The notes below the pieces were generated by a model. It was not told the origin of the DNA and searched no databases. It was given only the letters and a program-made list of their open reading frames with translations. Shown piece by piece: positions 10,140 to 20,800 of a stretch of 64,000 nucleotides of DNA. A program made the position numbers and the translations under genes. The number at the start of each line of letters is the position of its first letter. The stretch's first letter is position 1. This DNA comes from Roseiarcus sp049513815 (lineage in GTDB: Bacteria > Pseudomonadota > Alphaproteobacteria > Rhizobiales > Beijerinckiaceae), in NCBI GenBank assembly GCA_049513815.1, contig JBEKVR010000004.1, forward strand, positions 17,263 to 81,262, given 5' to 3'.

Positions 10140-11260
10140 AAATGCAGTCCCTCGGAACAGTTTGCGAATTTCGATATGGGAAGAGTTTGCCAGAGGCTCG
10201 CCGTCGGGAAGGCAATTATCGCGTTTTTGGCTCGAATGGCAGTGTTGGTTATCACGATGAGCCGCTCACCAATGCTCCAACAATCATCGTAGGGCGCAAG
10301 GGATCGATAGGAGAGATAAACTTCTCTGAGCAGCCGTGCTGGCCAATTGATACGACGTACTACATCGACCAAAGCGCCACTAAGCATAATATTCGTTGGC
10401 TATTTTACGCCCTTAAATCGTTACGCCTGACGGAATTAAACAAGGCGACAGGGGTTCCTGGCCTGAACCGAAATGACGCCTACGAGCGTATGCTGATCGT
10501 GCCCAACCTGCGAGATCAGGCCCGGATTGCAGCGATCCTCGACAAAGCCGATGCGATCCGCCGCAAACGCGAACAGGCGCTCGCCCTCGCCGATGATTTC
10601 CTCCGGTCAGCCTATCTACACGTAGTCGGCCTGAAGCATCCCGACTTCCTATGCTGGCAGCCTGCAACGATCGAGTCGCTGGCAGCGAACAAACGAGGAT
10701 CAATCCGCTCTGGACCATTTGGCAGCGCCCTCTTGCATAGTGAATTTGTCGATGAGGGGGTCGCTGTTCTAGGTATCGACAACGCGGTCAAGAATAAATT
10801 TCAATGGGCGGAGCGCCGATTCATCACGCGAGAAAAATACGAAGAGCTTCGCAGGTATCGCGTCTACCCGAGTGACGTCATCATTACGATTATGGGCACG
10901 ACTGGCAGATCGGCGGTTGTCCCAGATGACATTCCGGAAGCGATCACGACAAAGCATCTGGCCTCGATCACCTGCGACTTGGACAAGGTGCTGCCCGAGT
11001 TCCTTTCCTTTGCAATCCACTCCGATCCGGTCGTGATCGACCAGATCCGAGCGGCGAACAAGGGAGCCATCATGGATGGCCTGAATCTTGGCATAATTCG
11101 CCAAATCAAGATTCGAAGGCCGCCGATGAGTCAGCAGCGACTCTTTGCCGAACTGTTGAATAAGAACGATGCCGCGATCCGAAGAATGACCACGCCAACT
11201 GGCGATGGCTCCGATCTATTTGCCTCGCTCTCTCAGCGCGCCTTCCGCGGCGAAATTTAG
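10136..11260 (+). CDS. hsdS: Type I restriction-modification specificity subunit
   Basis: This 374-aa protein contains two target-recognition domains separated by helical spacers. The first half is visible as GTVCEFRYGKSLPEA to VPGLNRNDAYERMLIVP, followed by the spacer DQARIAAILDKADAIRRKRE. The second runs from KRGSIRSGPFGSALLH to MDGLNLGIIRQIKI with a terminal spacer. It determines the bipartite recognition sequence, which cannot be read from the protein. The first recognition domain (about 10.14-10.45 kb) is more AT-rich than hsdM, a usual sign of domain swapping. At 374 aa it is somewhat short for a two-TRD HsdS. Confidence 0.93.
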   Translation: MKMQSLGTVCEFRYGKSLPEARRREGNYRVFGSNGSVGYHDEPLTNAPTIIVGRKGSIGEINFSEQPCWPIDTTYYIDQSATKHNIRWLFYALKSLRLTELNKATGVPGLNRNDAYERMLIVPNLRDQARIAAILDKADAIRRKREQALALADDFLRSAYLHVVGLKHPDFLCWQPATIESLAANKRGSIRSGPFGSALLHSEFVDEGVAVLGIDNAVKNKFQWAERRFITREKYEELRRYRVYPSDVIITIMGTTGRSAVVPDDIPEAITTKHLASITCDLDKVLPEFLSFAIHSDPVVIDQIRAANKGAIMDGLNLGIIRQIKIRRPPMSQQRLFAELLNKNDAAIRRMTTPTGDGSDLFASLSQRAFRGEI

Positions 11261-11269
11261 GATCGGCAA

Positions 11270-13120
11270 ATGCGCCTCACCCGGATCGAGATCGAGAACT
11301 TCAAAGGGATCGCGACAACGCAAGTGATCGAGCTGAAGCCGATCACCCTGCTTTTCGGCCCGAATAGTGCCGGCAAGAGCACGATTCTTCAATCGCTGCA
11401 CTATCTTCGCGAGATCCTTGAGCGCAAGAACGCCGACCCCGATCAGACGATTGCGGGCGGCCTGATCGATCTTGGCGGGTTTGCAACGCTTGTCCACGGG
11501 CACGATCTCAATCGCGCGATCAAGCTGAAGGTGCGCATCGATCTTAGAGATGAACAGGGTTGCGAAAGGCTGCCGTTGAATTCTGGTGGGAGCCTCCGCG
11601 ATCCCGATTTCAGCAACCTCGGCATCCGCTACCTTGTGGGTGAGAACACGGAGTTGAAGGAATACGCTGTCGTCCAGGAAGTCGGCCTTGGTCTTGAAGT
11701 CCGTTGGAGCGACCTGGCCCAAGCGCCTTACGTCGCCAAGGCGCTGGTGGAACTCGATGGAGAAGCGGTCGCAGAACTTCATTCGCCGCCACAGCAGGGG
11801 CGCGCGCAACTCACAGCGTTCAATTTCAAGCATCCTCTCTTGCAGGAGATTGTTGACCCGGACAACCGAGCAGATCTCGAAGTGGAACCCCTCCGTGGCG
11901 ACCCAGCGCAAGACGAGGCGGGGACCGCGGGTGATCCGTTCTCAAGTCCGCTCGGCAATGAGATCTGGGAACTGTCCCGAGAAATCTCCGCAGATGTGGC
12001 GAAAAACGAAAAGGAGGAATTTCGTATTGCCGTCGAATCGGTGCTCGGCGCTCTGCCGAATCCGGATCGAACATTGAGTCTTGCACTCGTTGAAATAGAC
12101 AGGAACCTTATTCGTCAGCGGTACGCCTCGGACGCAAACGTCCTTCGTGTGAACAAGGAAGCTGAGCGCTCCGCCGCCGACGAATATGAAATGGAAAGGC
12201 GTCGTCGTGCCGGCTTGACCTCGTTGCTTGACGAGCTGGTCCTTGGTCCGATCCGGATTGTCAGGGACTATCTGGCCACAATGACGTATATCGGTCCCCT
12301 GCGCGAAATCCCGAGCCGAAATTACCGTCCGAAATTGTCACCCGACGAGTCGCGATGGGCGCAAGGCCTTGCCGCCTGGGACTTGCTTTACACGGAAACC
12401 TCTGAGCAGTTGCTCGAAGAAGTGAACGCTTGGCTAGGCGGCGAAGAGCGCTTGCGAACCGGTTACCGACTGGAGAAAGTCTGCTTCAAAGAAATTCCTG
12501 TGCCGGGTCGGTTTAACCAGCTCTTTGAGCGCGGTTTGACCGAGGATGATCTCGGTGACTTACAGGAGCTATATTCCACGCTCGCTGCGCGATCAGAAAT
12601 CGCCCTTCGAGATTTTGAGAAGGGCATTATCGTTGCGCCGAAAGACGTCGGTGTCGGCATTTCGCAGTTGATCCCGGTGATCGTGGGGTGCCTTCGCGAC
12701 CAGCAGGGCATTCTGGCAATCGAGCAGCCCGAACTTCACGTCCACCCCGCTATTCAAGTTGGCCTCGGTGATCTGTTCATCCAGGCGGCTCAGGGCTGGC
12801 AGTTCCGTTCTACGCGCGGACAGCTCGATGCGTTAGATGCAATCGCGCGCGATTTCCGGCTTGGCGCAGACAAGACGTTGTTGATTGAGACGCATAGCGA
12901 ACACATCATTCTTCGTCTCCTGAGAAGGATACGCGAAACGACGGAAGATGAGCTTCCGCCAAGTATGCTCGAACTCTCGCCGGATGATTTATCAGTCATC
13001 TACGTCGAGAGCACCGGCCAAGACGTTCATTTCCATCCCCTCCGCGTTGACCCCACCGGCGAATTCATCGACCGATGGCCGAGCGGCTTCTTCGAAGAGC
13101 GAGCAGAGGAGTTGTTCTGA
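11270..13120 (+). CDS. AAA/OLD-like ATPase with DUF3696-type C-terminus
   Basis: This 616-aa ABC/SMC-class ATPase has the N-terminal MRLTRIEIENFKGI strand, Walker A FGPNSAGKSTI near residues 30-40 and a signature-like GVGISQLIP near 465. Walker B is ILAIEQPELHVHP near 481-493 and the H-loop ETHSEH lies near 540. The layout matches the DUF3696 family of stand-alone ATPases found in defence islands. I see no TOPRIM nuclease, unlike classical OLD proteins. It starts 10 bp after hsdS, and its TGA shares a base with the ATG of the next gene, so it belongs to the WYL-hsd operon. It probably acts as sensor or motor for the PLD-like partner downstream; this is inference. Confidence 0.82.
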   Translation: MRLTRIEIENFKGIATTQVIELKPITLLFGPNSAGKSTILQSLHYLREILERKNADPDQTIAGGLIDLGGFATLVHGHDLNRAIKLKVRIDLRDEQGCERLPLNSGGSLRDPDFSNLGIRYLVGENTELKEYAVVQEVGLGLEVRWSDLAQAPYVAKALVELDGEAVAELHSPPQQGRAQLTAFNFKHPLLQEIVDPDNRADLEVEPLRGDPAQDEAGTAGDPFSSPLGNEIWELSREISADVAKNEKEEFRIAVESVLGALPNPDRTLSLALVEIDRNLIRQRYASDANVLRVNKEAERSAADEYEMERRRRAGLTSLLDELVLGPIRIVRDYLATMTYIGPLREIPSRNYRPKLSPDESRWAQGLAAWDLLYTETSEQLLEEVNAWLGGEERLRTGYRLEKVCFKEIPVPGRFNQLFERGLTEDDLGDLQELYSTLAARSEIALRDFEKGIIVAPKDVGVGISQLIPVIVGCLRDQQGILAIEQPELHVHPAIQVGLGDLFIQAAQGWQFRSTRGQLDALDAIARDFRLGADKTLLIETHSEHIILRLLRRIRETTEDELPPSMLELSPDDLSVIYVESTGQDVHFHPLRVDPTGEFIDRWPSGFFEERAEELF

Positions 13121-14046
13121 TGCTCTTCGAGTACGCGGTCGAGCCGAGAGCAATCGGCGCGAGCTGGCACAACTTTCGATATCTGATTGAGAAGTTCGGA
13201 TTTGACCGGGGGCGGCTGATCTCGCAGTTTCCCAAAGCGTGGTTCAGGGATGTCTACGCGGCCTCTGCGACGATGAAGCCAGTCGAGCGTAAGCGCATCG
13301 AAGAAAGTCTAACTCGGGCGAGGCAATCGAAAGTCATTCGCTCCGGCCGACCATATGACCCGGCTTTTGGCAACTGGCTTCAGAATGCGGTCGCCCAGCA
13401 GGCAACGGCGCCATTCCACGCCATCATTGCTGAAGAGAACCCGACTAACTTAGCCAGCGTCGTTCTTGTCGATGAGGCGGATGAAGCGCATCCGCTGATG
13501 GCGACGACACATACATGGGAGGTCGAGCGCGTCGGCGCCTCGCTCGCGCAAGCAATGGGACTTCTGCTGAAGTCTGCGCGCACGGTTCTTTTCGTCGATC
13601 GCTATTTCGATATTGCCAGGGAGCGATACAGGGAAACCCTAAAGGCGTGTCTCGATGTATGCACCGCTACGGGCCTCAACAGCGCGCATTTCGAGATTCA
13701 TTTCTGCGATCATGAGTCGAGATCGCCGACCGAAATCATTGAACGCGAAGCCCGCAAATGGCTTCGAGGAGTTCTCCCCGAAGGGACATCGATTGCGCTG
13801 TTCGCATGGAAGGAGCGTGATGGCGGCGAGGACTTCCACGCACGTTACCTGCTGACGGACATCGGTGGGGTGAGCGTTGACGCAGGTTTCTCGGCCGATG
13901 GAGTGCACCAAAGGGTTCAGCTAGGGCTTTTGGATTCCGATTTCGCTCAAAGAAAATTGGCGGCCTTCGCTCGCGATTCCGCCATCTACGAGCTCGTTGA
14001 GCCGGTATTGGAGATCTCATCGGATGGAAGTGTTCACCGCATCTAG
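13120..14046 (+). CDS. PLD-like putative effector paired with the upstream ATPase
   Basis: The ATG at 13120-13122 overlaps the ATPase stop as TGATG, so I prefer it to the upstream in-frame start at 13075. The 308-aa protein has no enzyme motif I can name with certainty. Its second half carries TVLFVDRYFD (about residue 155) and FHARYLLTDIGGVSVDAGFS (about 240-260). These resemble the strand-HxR/K-strand pattern of phospholipase D-like/MIT_C folds, but a full HKD motif is not present. The coupling to an ATPase suggests a sensor-effector pair. Function unproven; last gene of the operon. Confidence 0.65.
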   Translation: MLFEYAVEPRAIGASWHNFRYLIEKFGFDRGRLISQFPKAWFRDVYAASATMKPVERKRIEESLTRARQSKVIRSGRPYDPAFGNWLQNAVAQQATAPFHAIIAEENPTNLASVVLVDEADEAHPLMATTHTWEVERVGASLAQAMGLLLKSARTVLFVDRYFDIARERYRETLKACLDVCTATGLNSAHFEIHFCDHESRSPTEIIEREARKWLRGVLPEGTSIALFAWKERDGGEDFHARYLLTDIGGVSVDAGFSADGVHQRVQLGLLDSDFAQRKLAAFARDSAIYELVEPVLEISSDGSVHRI

Positions 14047-14396
14047 CAACGTCGTCAGAATTTCTTGTGCGTTCCGCCTCGCGGTCGCTCAACGTTCGCC
14101 GCGGTACGGTCGTTCTCGCGCGATGCCGGCGTACGCTCGAAAGTGGACACCCCTTACTCCGAACAGCCGACGAACCGCACGCACCTCACTCTCGCGCGCA
14201 TTTTTGTAACGCTTGCCAAACAACCTAATCGCGAGGAGCATAGCCGGACCTCCGTTGCATGCGCACTTGAGAATCGCCGGGACGAAGGGTTCAACGCTCA
14301 CAATGGCGGCCGCCGCCGCCCTTACTTCTCTTCTATCGCGCTCGCAGAATCTCGACTAATTCAAGAAATGTCGTCCCCAAGGGCCAACAAAACATT
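14047..14396. other. Gene-free gap before druH-like gene
   Basis: This 350-bp stretch has open frames but none with coding-like composition or a usable ribosome binding site. It probably contains the promoter of the Druantia pair. I see no clear terminator after the PLD-like gene. Confidence 0.5.
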
Positions 14397-17300
14397 ATGG
14401 ATGCGCACCTTCTTATAGTCGCCGCCGCGAGGAGCAAAATCAAAGAACCCGGCATCGACCTTGCGACACTTAACGCGATTGAAAACGAGTTAGCCGGCAT
14501 CACGGGCATTGAGGCGCGAGATCTTAGGATTAGAATCGGCTCGCTAAAATTACAGCTTGCTAAGCAGAGCTCAACGACAACTGTGAAAGCAATTCTTACT
14601 CGGTGCAATCTAACCACGCCTGACGCAAATTTTGCGCTATTTAGATACACTCTTGACGACAAAAATTTTGATGAACTTAAAGCGTGCTTGACCAAGGCCG
14701 GTCGGCACGGCTTTGTTATGTCTGGATGGGAGACTTCCGCTCTCTTCGCTCTTTGGTGCGCCCATTGGTTTCAGCGCAAATACCGCGGCGGTCATCGCCG
14801 CTGGCACGATATCGCCGAAGCACTTGGGGTCGAATTCGACGACAATGATGCCCGTCGGCTCGCTCGCGACGGATTGCAAACCTGGCGACGGCCGGTCCGC
14901 GGAGACTCAACCCGCCAATGGCTGATGACTCTCGCTGTCGAGGGCGGATTTCCCGCAGGAATACTCGAGGAAGCCGACCGGTGGCTACTGCCGTATCTTT
15001 CGCGAGTCGTAGGCACATTGCTTGCCAGCGAGAGCGCAGACGCCAGCACAGCGTTCGCCGCCGCCCAAAAGGAATCCATCTACGCCGCGATCGCGTATCG
15101 GCAGGACATTTTTTACGCTCTGGCCGCAGACCTTGCCGCGGCGATAGTTCATTTTCGGCGCAAGGCGGACATCAATAGGCCTCGTGGCGTGTCCGCCAGT
15201 GAATGGCTCGACGCGACCCAACCAGATTGGCGAACGCATCTGCCAATCGCTACGAGCGCCGAGGCAGCCGCGCGGCTCGTCGACGGCTTGATGCAAAGCG
15301 ATGCGAACAAGCTGCTAGGCGACAAGACTGTCGGATGCGATCGCCTGCTCCGAAAACGCGACGGCTTGTGGCGGCCGGCAATTCAATTGAGCTCGGACGG
15401 GATCGCCAAAGCCGGGCTGCTAAAGGAGCTTTCCGGGCGAACTGAACGGATGCGAGCGTTTCCAGCGGCGACCTTTGCAAAATATTCGTCCGGCGAAATT
15501 GCCATTTTTGAGCCGCCGGGCATAAGCGACGAGGGGTGGCGGGTTCGGCCGTCACGCGGTGACCCAATCATCTCTGGCGTCCCCTTCACAGTCCCAATTT
15601 CGGTTGAATTCCGCTGCGACGGATCACCCATCGGCCAATCAACTTGGCCCCACGGCGCCGCCATTCGCAATGAAATTGGCGTCTTTGCCAGCGACCTTCT
15701 GGCGTCAGCGGCGGGGTCTACCCTAAAGCTGATCGGGACGGGGTCGGGCGTCTTCAAGCCGGCCACCGTTTTCGTCGCCATTCCGCCGACATGGGGCATA
15801 CAAGCCAACGCTATAGAAGACGAAGTAGAGGCTCTCGATGAACCCTGCGAAGACAGCCGACGGCTGTGGCGTGTGAAGGGCGTCGCGATCGTTCGGTCAC
15901 CCGAAGACGATCGCTACCGCATTGTCTCCGATGGCGCATTGTCGAGTCCCGACGAACTGAGGCTTGACGGCGTCGCGCCTATCGGCTTCGACAGCGAAGA
16001 ACCAGACGTCGAGCTTTTCGCGGGCGTGCCGGACATCCGCGTCTACGACAATGGTCGCGATCGAGAAGCCGGCCACCTTGAAGTCAAATGGCGCCCCGAC
16101 GGCGAACGAGCCTGGAAACAGTTCCCACTCCCCAATGGGCGAATCGAAATTGCCTGGATCGACCCCCAAACGAATTTCATTCGTGATCGCCGCCGGCTGT
16201 TCATTCTGCCAGCCGGGGCGCGCCTAGACCGGCAGCGCATTTCAGACGGAATGGCGTACACGCCCATCGGCTTTAACGCCAAAGCGTTGCAACTGGCGGA
16301 CGACAATCTTACTGTTCAAGCGCACGAAGAAGCCCTGTTCGTCCGTTTCACCCGCGCGCCTGCTCGGCGGGCTCGTTTCACGTTGTCGTGCGGAAACTCT
16401 CGACCTCTCACGATCAGCGCTCCCTACTTACTGGGGACTGGTCTCGCCAACTGGTCGGGCCTACGAATGCCCGGCGGACGGACTACCAGCACCGCCGTCA
16501 AGATCTCGCTCGCCGAATTGGCCGAATATGTCGCCTTCGCCGACGGCCGGCAGTGCCTTTATGCGACCCTTCTAAATCGGAAAAGAAGTCGCTTCGATCG
16601 CTGCGCGCCGCGATGGAATTTTACCGACGAACTGCCGCTACGAAGCGTCGCCGACGAGCTTTTCGCCACGGTGTCGCCGCTCGCCGATATCGACGTCTCC
16701 ATCGAATTGACCCTGCAAAATGAATATTGGCATGTCCAACAGTTCGAAATGACCCTGGCTCTGCAAGCCGACCATCTATGGATAGCCCAGGGCTATTCGC
16801 GAGATAGCGCGATCGAATTATTTGGCCGACCTATCGAAGCCCCTTGGGAAGAGCGTCATCTTGCGAGCTGGAGCGTCTCCGACCAATTGGCGCGCCGGAT
16901 TCCGCCAATGCCGGAGGGCCTTCGCGGCGGCTGGATCGTCTATGGCCGGCGCGTTGAAATCATTATTACCCGGCCAATTATCATGGCGTTCGGCGACAAC
17001 GACAATATCGACGACGGTCTCGCGGCCGCAGTTAGCATCGCCGACCTCGACTTGCGAGGTGCCGCCATCCAACAACGCTTCAACGACATCGCCTCTGGCG
17101 CAGAAGGCTCCGATAGCGACGTCGCTTGGCTGCTTAAACTGTGTTCAAGCTTAAACGGGCTGCCGCCCGGCTCTTTTGACGTCCTACGAGTCCTTTCAGG
17201 CCATCCTTGTGTTGCAGCGCGGGTGGCCTTGAGAGCTTCCAACGATGAGATGCGAACGGTGCTTAATATTGCCGAAGGCCTCCCGCTCGCATGGTTCCTG

Positions 17301-17810
17301 ATCCCGGTTGATGCTTGGCGCCACGCCGCCAAGCTCGAACAACAATTCAGCCATGCCCTGCTGTCGCCAGGCGTCGGGGAGGCTATGGCCACGCTGCTCT
17401 CCCGGCGTGCGATCGAGGACGCGGTCAAGCAATTGGCGGCGATCGAGCCGCTTCTCTCATGGCCCCTCCTGGCCGCGACAGGCGTCATGGCAAAGCAGAT
17501 GCCAACAAGGCATTCGCTCGCCGAAGCAGCACAAGATCATATTCGCCGATACGGCGATCGAGGCAGTGAAAGCTCGGGAGGAGAAGGTCAATTTCGCCGG
17601 GCTTTCCCAAATGAGATGCCAACCGAGTTTGAGCGTTTTGACCCAACGTATCTCGAGGCCCTCGACGCCCCATGCGTCGCCGCCCTTGTCGTTGCAAAGA
17701 ATAGGGCGCTCGACGTTGGTCAAATGCGGCAAATCAAAGCTGTCGCGCGAACGGATTCCATTTTTTTCAGCGAGGCGTTCGACGCCCGCTTTGTTCAATT
17801 AACGAACTGA
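14397..17810 (+). CDS. druH: Druantia type III DruH-like protein
   Basis: This is a large 1137-aa protein with no catalytic motif I can recognise. The N-terminal about 330 residues are helical and charged; the middle (about 350-850) reads like beta-rich modules, with repeated short strands and WR/PxG turns. Its identification rests on context and size. It is followed after 14 bp by a 2017-aa DEAD-box/DUF1998 helicase, and a large protein of unknown fold directly upstream of DruE is the definition of type III Druantia (druH-druE). By established knowledge Druantia blocks phage, with an unknown mechanism. The start ATG at 14397 lacks a strong Shine-Dalgarno sequence. A profile search against DruH would settle the call. 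Confidence 0.72.
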   Translation: MDAHLLIVAAARSKIKEPGIDLATLNAIENELAGITGIEARDLRIRIGSLKLQLAKQSSTTTVKAILTRCNLTTPDANFALFRYTLDDKNFDELKACLTKAGRHGFVMSGWETSALFALWCAHWFQRKYRGGHRRWHDIAEALGVEFDDNDARRLARDGLQTWRRPVRGDSTRQWLMTLAVEGGFPAGILEEADRWLLPYLSRVVGTLLASESADASTAFAAAQKESIYAAIAYRQDIFYALAADLAAAIVHFRRKADINRPRGVSASEWLDATQPDWRTHLPIATSAEAAARLVDGLMQSDANKLLGDKTVGCDRLLRKRDGLWRPAIQLSSDGIAKAGLLKELSGRTERMRAFPAATFAKYSSGEIAIFEPPGISDEGWRVRPSRGDPIISGVPFTVPISVEFRCDGSPIGQSTWPHGAAIRNEIGVFASDLLASAAGSTLKLIGTGSGVFKPATVFVAIPPTWGIQANAIEDEVEALDEPCEDSRRLWRVKGVAIVRSPEDDRYRIVSDGALSSPDELRLDGVAPIGFDSEEPDVELFAGVPDIRVYDNGRDREAGHLEVKWRPDGERAWKQFPLPNGRIEIAWIDPQTNFIRDRRRLFILPAGARLDRQRISDGMAYTPIGFNAKALQLADDNLTVQAHEEALFVRFTRAPARRARFTLSCGNSRPLTISAPYLLGTGLANWSGLRMPGGRTTSTAVKISLAELAEYVAFADGRQCLYATLLNRKRSRFDRCAPRWNFTDELPLRSVADELFATVSPLADIDVSIELTLQNEYWHVQQFEMTLALQADHLWIAQGYSRDSAIELFGRPIEAPWEERHLASWSVSDQLARRIPPMPEGLRGGWIVYGRRVEIIITRPIIMAFGDNDNIDDGLAAAVSIADLDLRGAAIQQRFNDIASGAEGSDSDVAWLLKLCSSLNGLPPGSFDVLRVLSGHPCVAARVALRASNDEMRTVLNIAEGLPLAWFLIPVDAWRHAAKLEQQFSHALLSPGVGEAMATLLSRRAIEDAVKQLAAIEPLLSWPLLAATGVMAKQMPTRHSLAEAAQDHIRRYGDRGSESSGGEGQFRRAFPNEMPTEFERFDPTYLEALDAPCVAALVVAKNRALDVGQMRQIKAVARTDSIFFSEAFDARFVQLTN

Positions 17811-17824
17811 TCGGCTGATTTTGA

Positions 17825-20800
17825 ATGCCCGACTCTCTCGCCAATGGCCAGTTGCTCTCGCCGATGAAGACGCTCGAGTCTGTTCGCGGGCGATTGACCG
17901 AAGCTATACTCGGCCGAGGCAGTTTCAATCATCCGGCGTTGGTCGCTGAAATTCGCAACAAGTTCGGTTCATCTGACACCGACATCGGCGGATTGGCGCA
18001 AGAGCCCATTATCGAAGCGGCGCTACCCTACCTGACTGGCGACGAGGCCCTTGAAGACCTCAGCGGCTCACTCCTTCATCCCAAAGTCGTCGATGCGCTG
18101 ACCGTCGACGAACCTGGCCGACAATATGTCTTTCCCCGAGACCTGAAGCCGTACGCCCACCAAATCGAAACATGGCGCCTGCTACGCGACCCAACGCCCC
18201 AGTCGGTTCTCGTCACGAGCGGCACCGGGTCGGGCAAGACCGAATGCTTCGTCCTGCCGTTGCTCGACGATCTGGCCCGCGAAGTCGACCAAGCCGGTCG
18301 GCTCTCCGGCGTCCGAGCGATCGCGCTCTATCCGCTCAACGCCTTGATCGCCAGCCAGGAGGAGCGGCTTCGTGAATGGACAAAACCATTCGGCGGACGA
18401 ATTCGCTTCGGCCTCTACAACGGCAATATGCCGGAAGACACCCATTCCTCCGCAAAACGACCCGAACAGGTCGAAGACCGTCGCACGCTTCGACAAGACC
18501 CGCCACCCATTCTGGTGACCAATGTCACCATGCTCGAATACATGACGGTGAGGAAGCAGGACAAACCGCTGATTGAAGCGTCACGAGGAAAACTGCGCTG
18601 GATCATCCTCGACGAGGCCCATAGCTACGTCGGCTCGCGCGCCGCCGAGATCGCGCTTCTGATTCGAAGAGTGCTCCTGACCTTTGGGGTCAAGTCCAGC
18701 GACGTTCGATTTATCGCAACTTCAGCGACCATCGGCGAGGGGGCGGACGTTGAGAAGAAATTGAAGGCGTTCCTTCGCGACGTGGCCGGCGTCGCAGAGG
18801 ACCGGGTACACGTCGTTGTTGGACAGCGACAAAATCCGCTGTTGCCGCCACCCTCAGGTGAAGAGCGCCTTTCGCTCGCCGAAGCGGCAGATCCCAACAC
18901 ACTGGCAGCCAATCCAGTGGTTCAAAACTTGATCCGCCTCTTCGACAACGGCCCGATGACGTGGACGAAATTTTCGAATATTGCCCAAGACACTGGTCTC
19001 GGCGCAGACGCCCTCGCCATGGCGCTGGCGGCGCGATCCAAGGCGAATGAACCCCTCTTGCCGATGCGCGCCCATGGGTTTATCCGCGGCATTCCCGGGA
19101 TCTGGACCTGTCTCAATCCGAATTGCACGGACAAAGCGGAAGGCTGGCCGTTCGGCGCGATTCTCTCGGAAGCGGTGCAACGCTGCCCGCATTGCGGCTC
19201 TGTTGTGCTGGAGATCGAACGTTGCAGCGAATGCGACGAGCCGTTTCTCAACGCCGTAGAGCGCGACGGTCGGCTGTCGATTGACGCCTCTGAGGATCCG
19301 CTCGACGAGTTTGCCGAAGATCGGGATACCGAGCCAAACGAAGACGAAGATGCCGCCGACGAGAGTGAAATAGGCAGGCCCGACATCATCAGGCTGATAT
19401 CCGTTCGCGCCCTCAAATCCAGTCGACCACTCCATATCAATCCGAAGACCGGGGAGGTGAAGGACTCCGCATCGGAAGAAACCGTGTCCATCTGGTCGCA
19501 TGAACGCGCCGACGACTGCCCGGCGTGCGGCGGTCATTCGCAGCAACAGCTGCTTCGAAAATTTCGGGTTGGAGCGCCTTTTCTAATCGGCAACGCGGTT
19601 CCTGTCTTGCTCGACGGGATTACGTCGCGGGAAGCCGGCGCTGACACAACTATGGCTGATGGCGGGCGACAGCTTCTTTCCTTCACCGACAGCCGTCAGG
19701 GCACCGCCCGTTTCGCGGCCATGCTGCAAAACGGCTCAGAGCGGAATTTCGTCCGGGCGGCAATCTACCACGCGGTTCAGGATACGTTGCGCCCAAACGA
19801 ATCTGCGGCGGAGAAAGTCGCGACGCTTGATGCAACTATCGCGGCGCTAGAGCCTGTCGCCGGCGCAAGTCCCCCGCTCACAAACATGCTCAACAAGGCG
19901 AGGGCCGACCGAGACGAGATCCTCAACCCAAGAGGCGACGGCCTGCCATGGGCGACGCTCCGCGAATTGCTCAGCACACGACCCGAGGTCGATGTCCTGA
20001 TGCGAAGCGTCTGGAAATTTCGCGATGAGCGGTTTCTCAAGAGCACCCGCGACTTCACTGAATTTCTCATCCTCCGCGAACTGGCGAGGCGCCCGCGAAA
20101 GGCGGTTGCGCTCGAAACTCTCGGACTTGCACGGTTACGCTTTACGGTAGTCGCCGACATCGGCGATCACCGCCTACCGCGTTTCTTTAAGGACAAAGGC
20201 CTGACCGCCGCCGACTGGATTGATTTCCTTCATGTACTGCTGTCGATCAACGTTCGCTCCACATTCGCGATCCGAACAGAACGGGAAAATATCCGCTGGT
20301 TGTCGGGACATTGGTTTCTACGAAATCTCATCGCGCCCGGCGCCGACACGTCCGGCCAGACTAAGGGTCGTTGGCCGAGCGCTGATCGGACGCGGAAACC
20401 AACAAGCGTCGCCGTAAGATTGCTGGAACGCGGCCTCAACCTAAATCTCGACGACGGCCAAGACCGCGACATAATCGACGACGTTCTCGCCCGGGCGTGG
20501 AACGACCTGCTCTCGTTGTTCGCTCAACCCGGCGCCGGCAGCCAGTACGCGCTCGACCTCAACAAGATGAATGTCGCGCCGGTAAAGACCGCGTATTTAT
20601 GTCCAGTTACAAGGCGGCTGACTGACACGGTCTTTCGCGGCCTGTCGCCGTACGCGATCGGAACGTCAAGCCGGTTTGCCGGCGACATCGCTGAAGCCTT
20701 CACGATGCCCATCCATCCCAATCCGTTTCTCCTTAAAGAGAACGGTGGAGCGGACGTCGTCCACGAATGGCTGGCCAAGGATCCGCATATCGCCAAGCTC

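Noticed and set aside
13075..13119. Upstream extension of the PLD-like gene
   Set aside because: The TGATG overlap with the ATPase stop makes 13120 the natural start; the extension lies inside the ATPase gene.
4340..14046. BREX system suggested by the BrxR-like regulator
   Set aside because: No PglX, PglZ, BrxC or BrxL homologue is present; the coupled genes are clearly hsdRMS.
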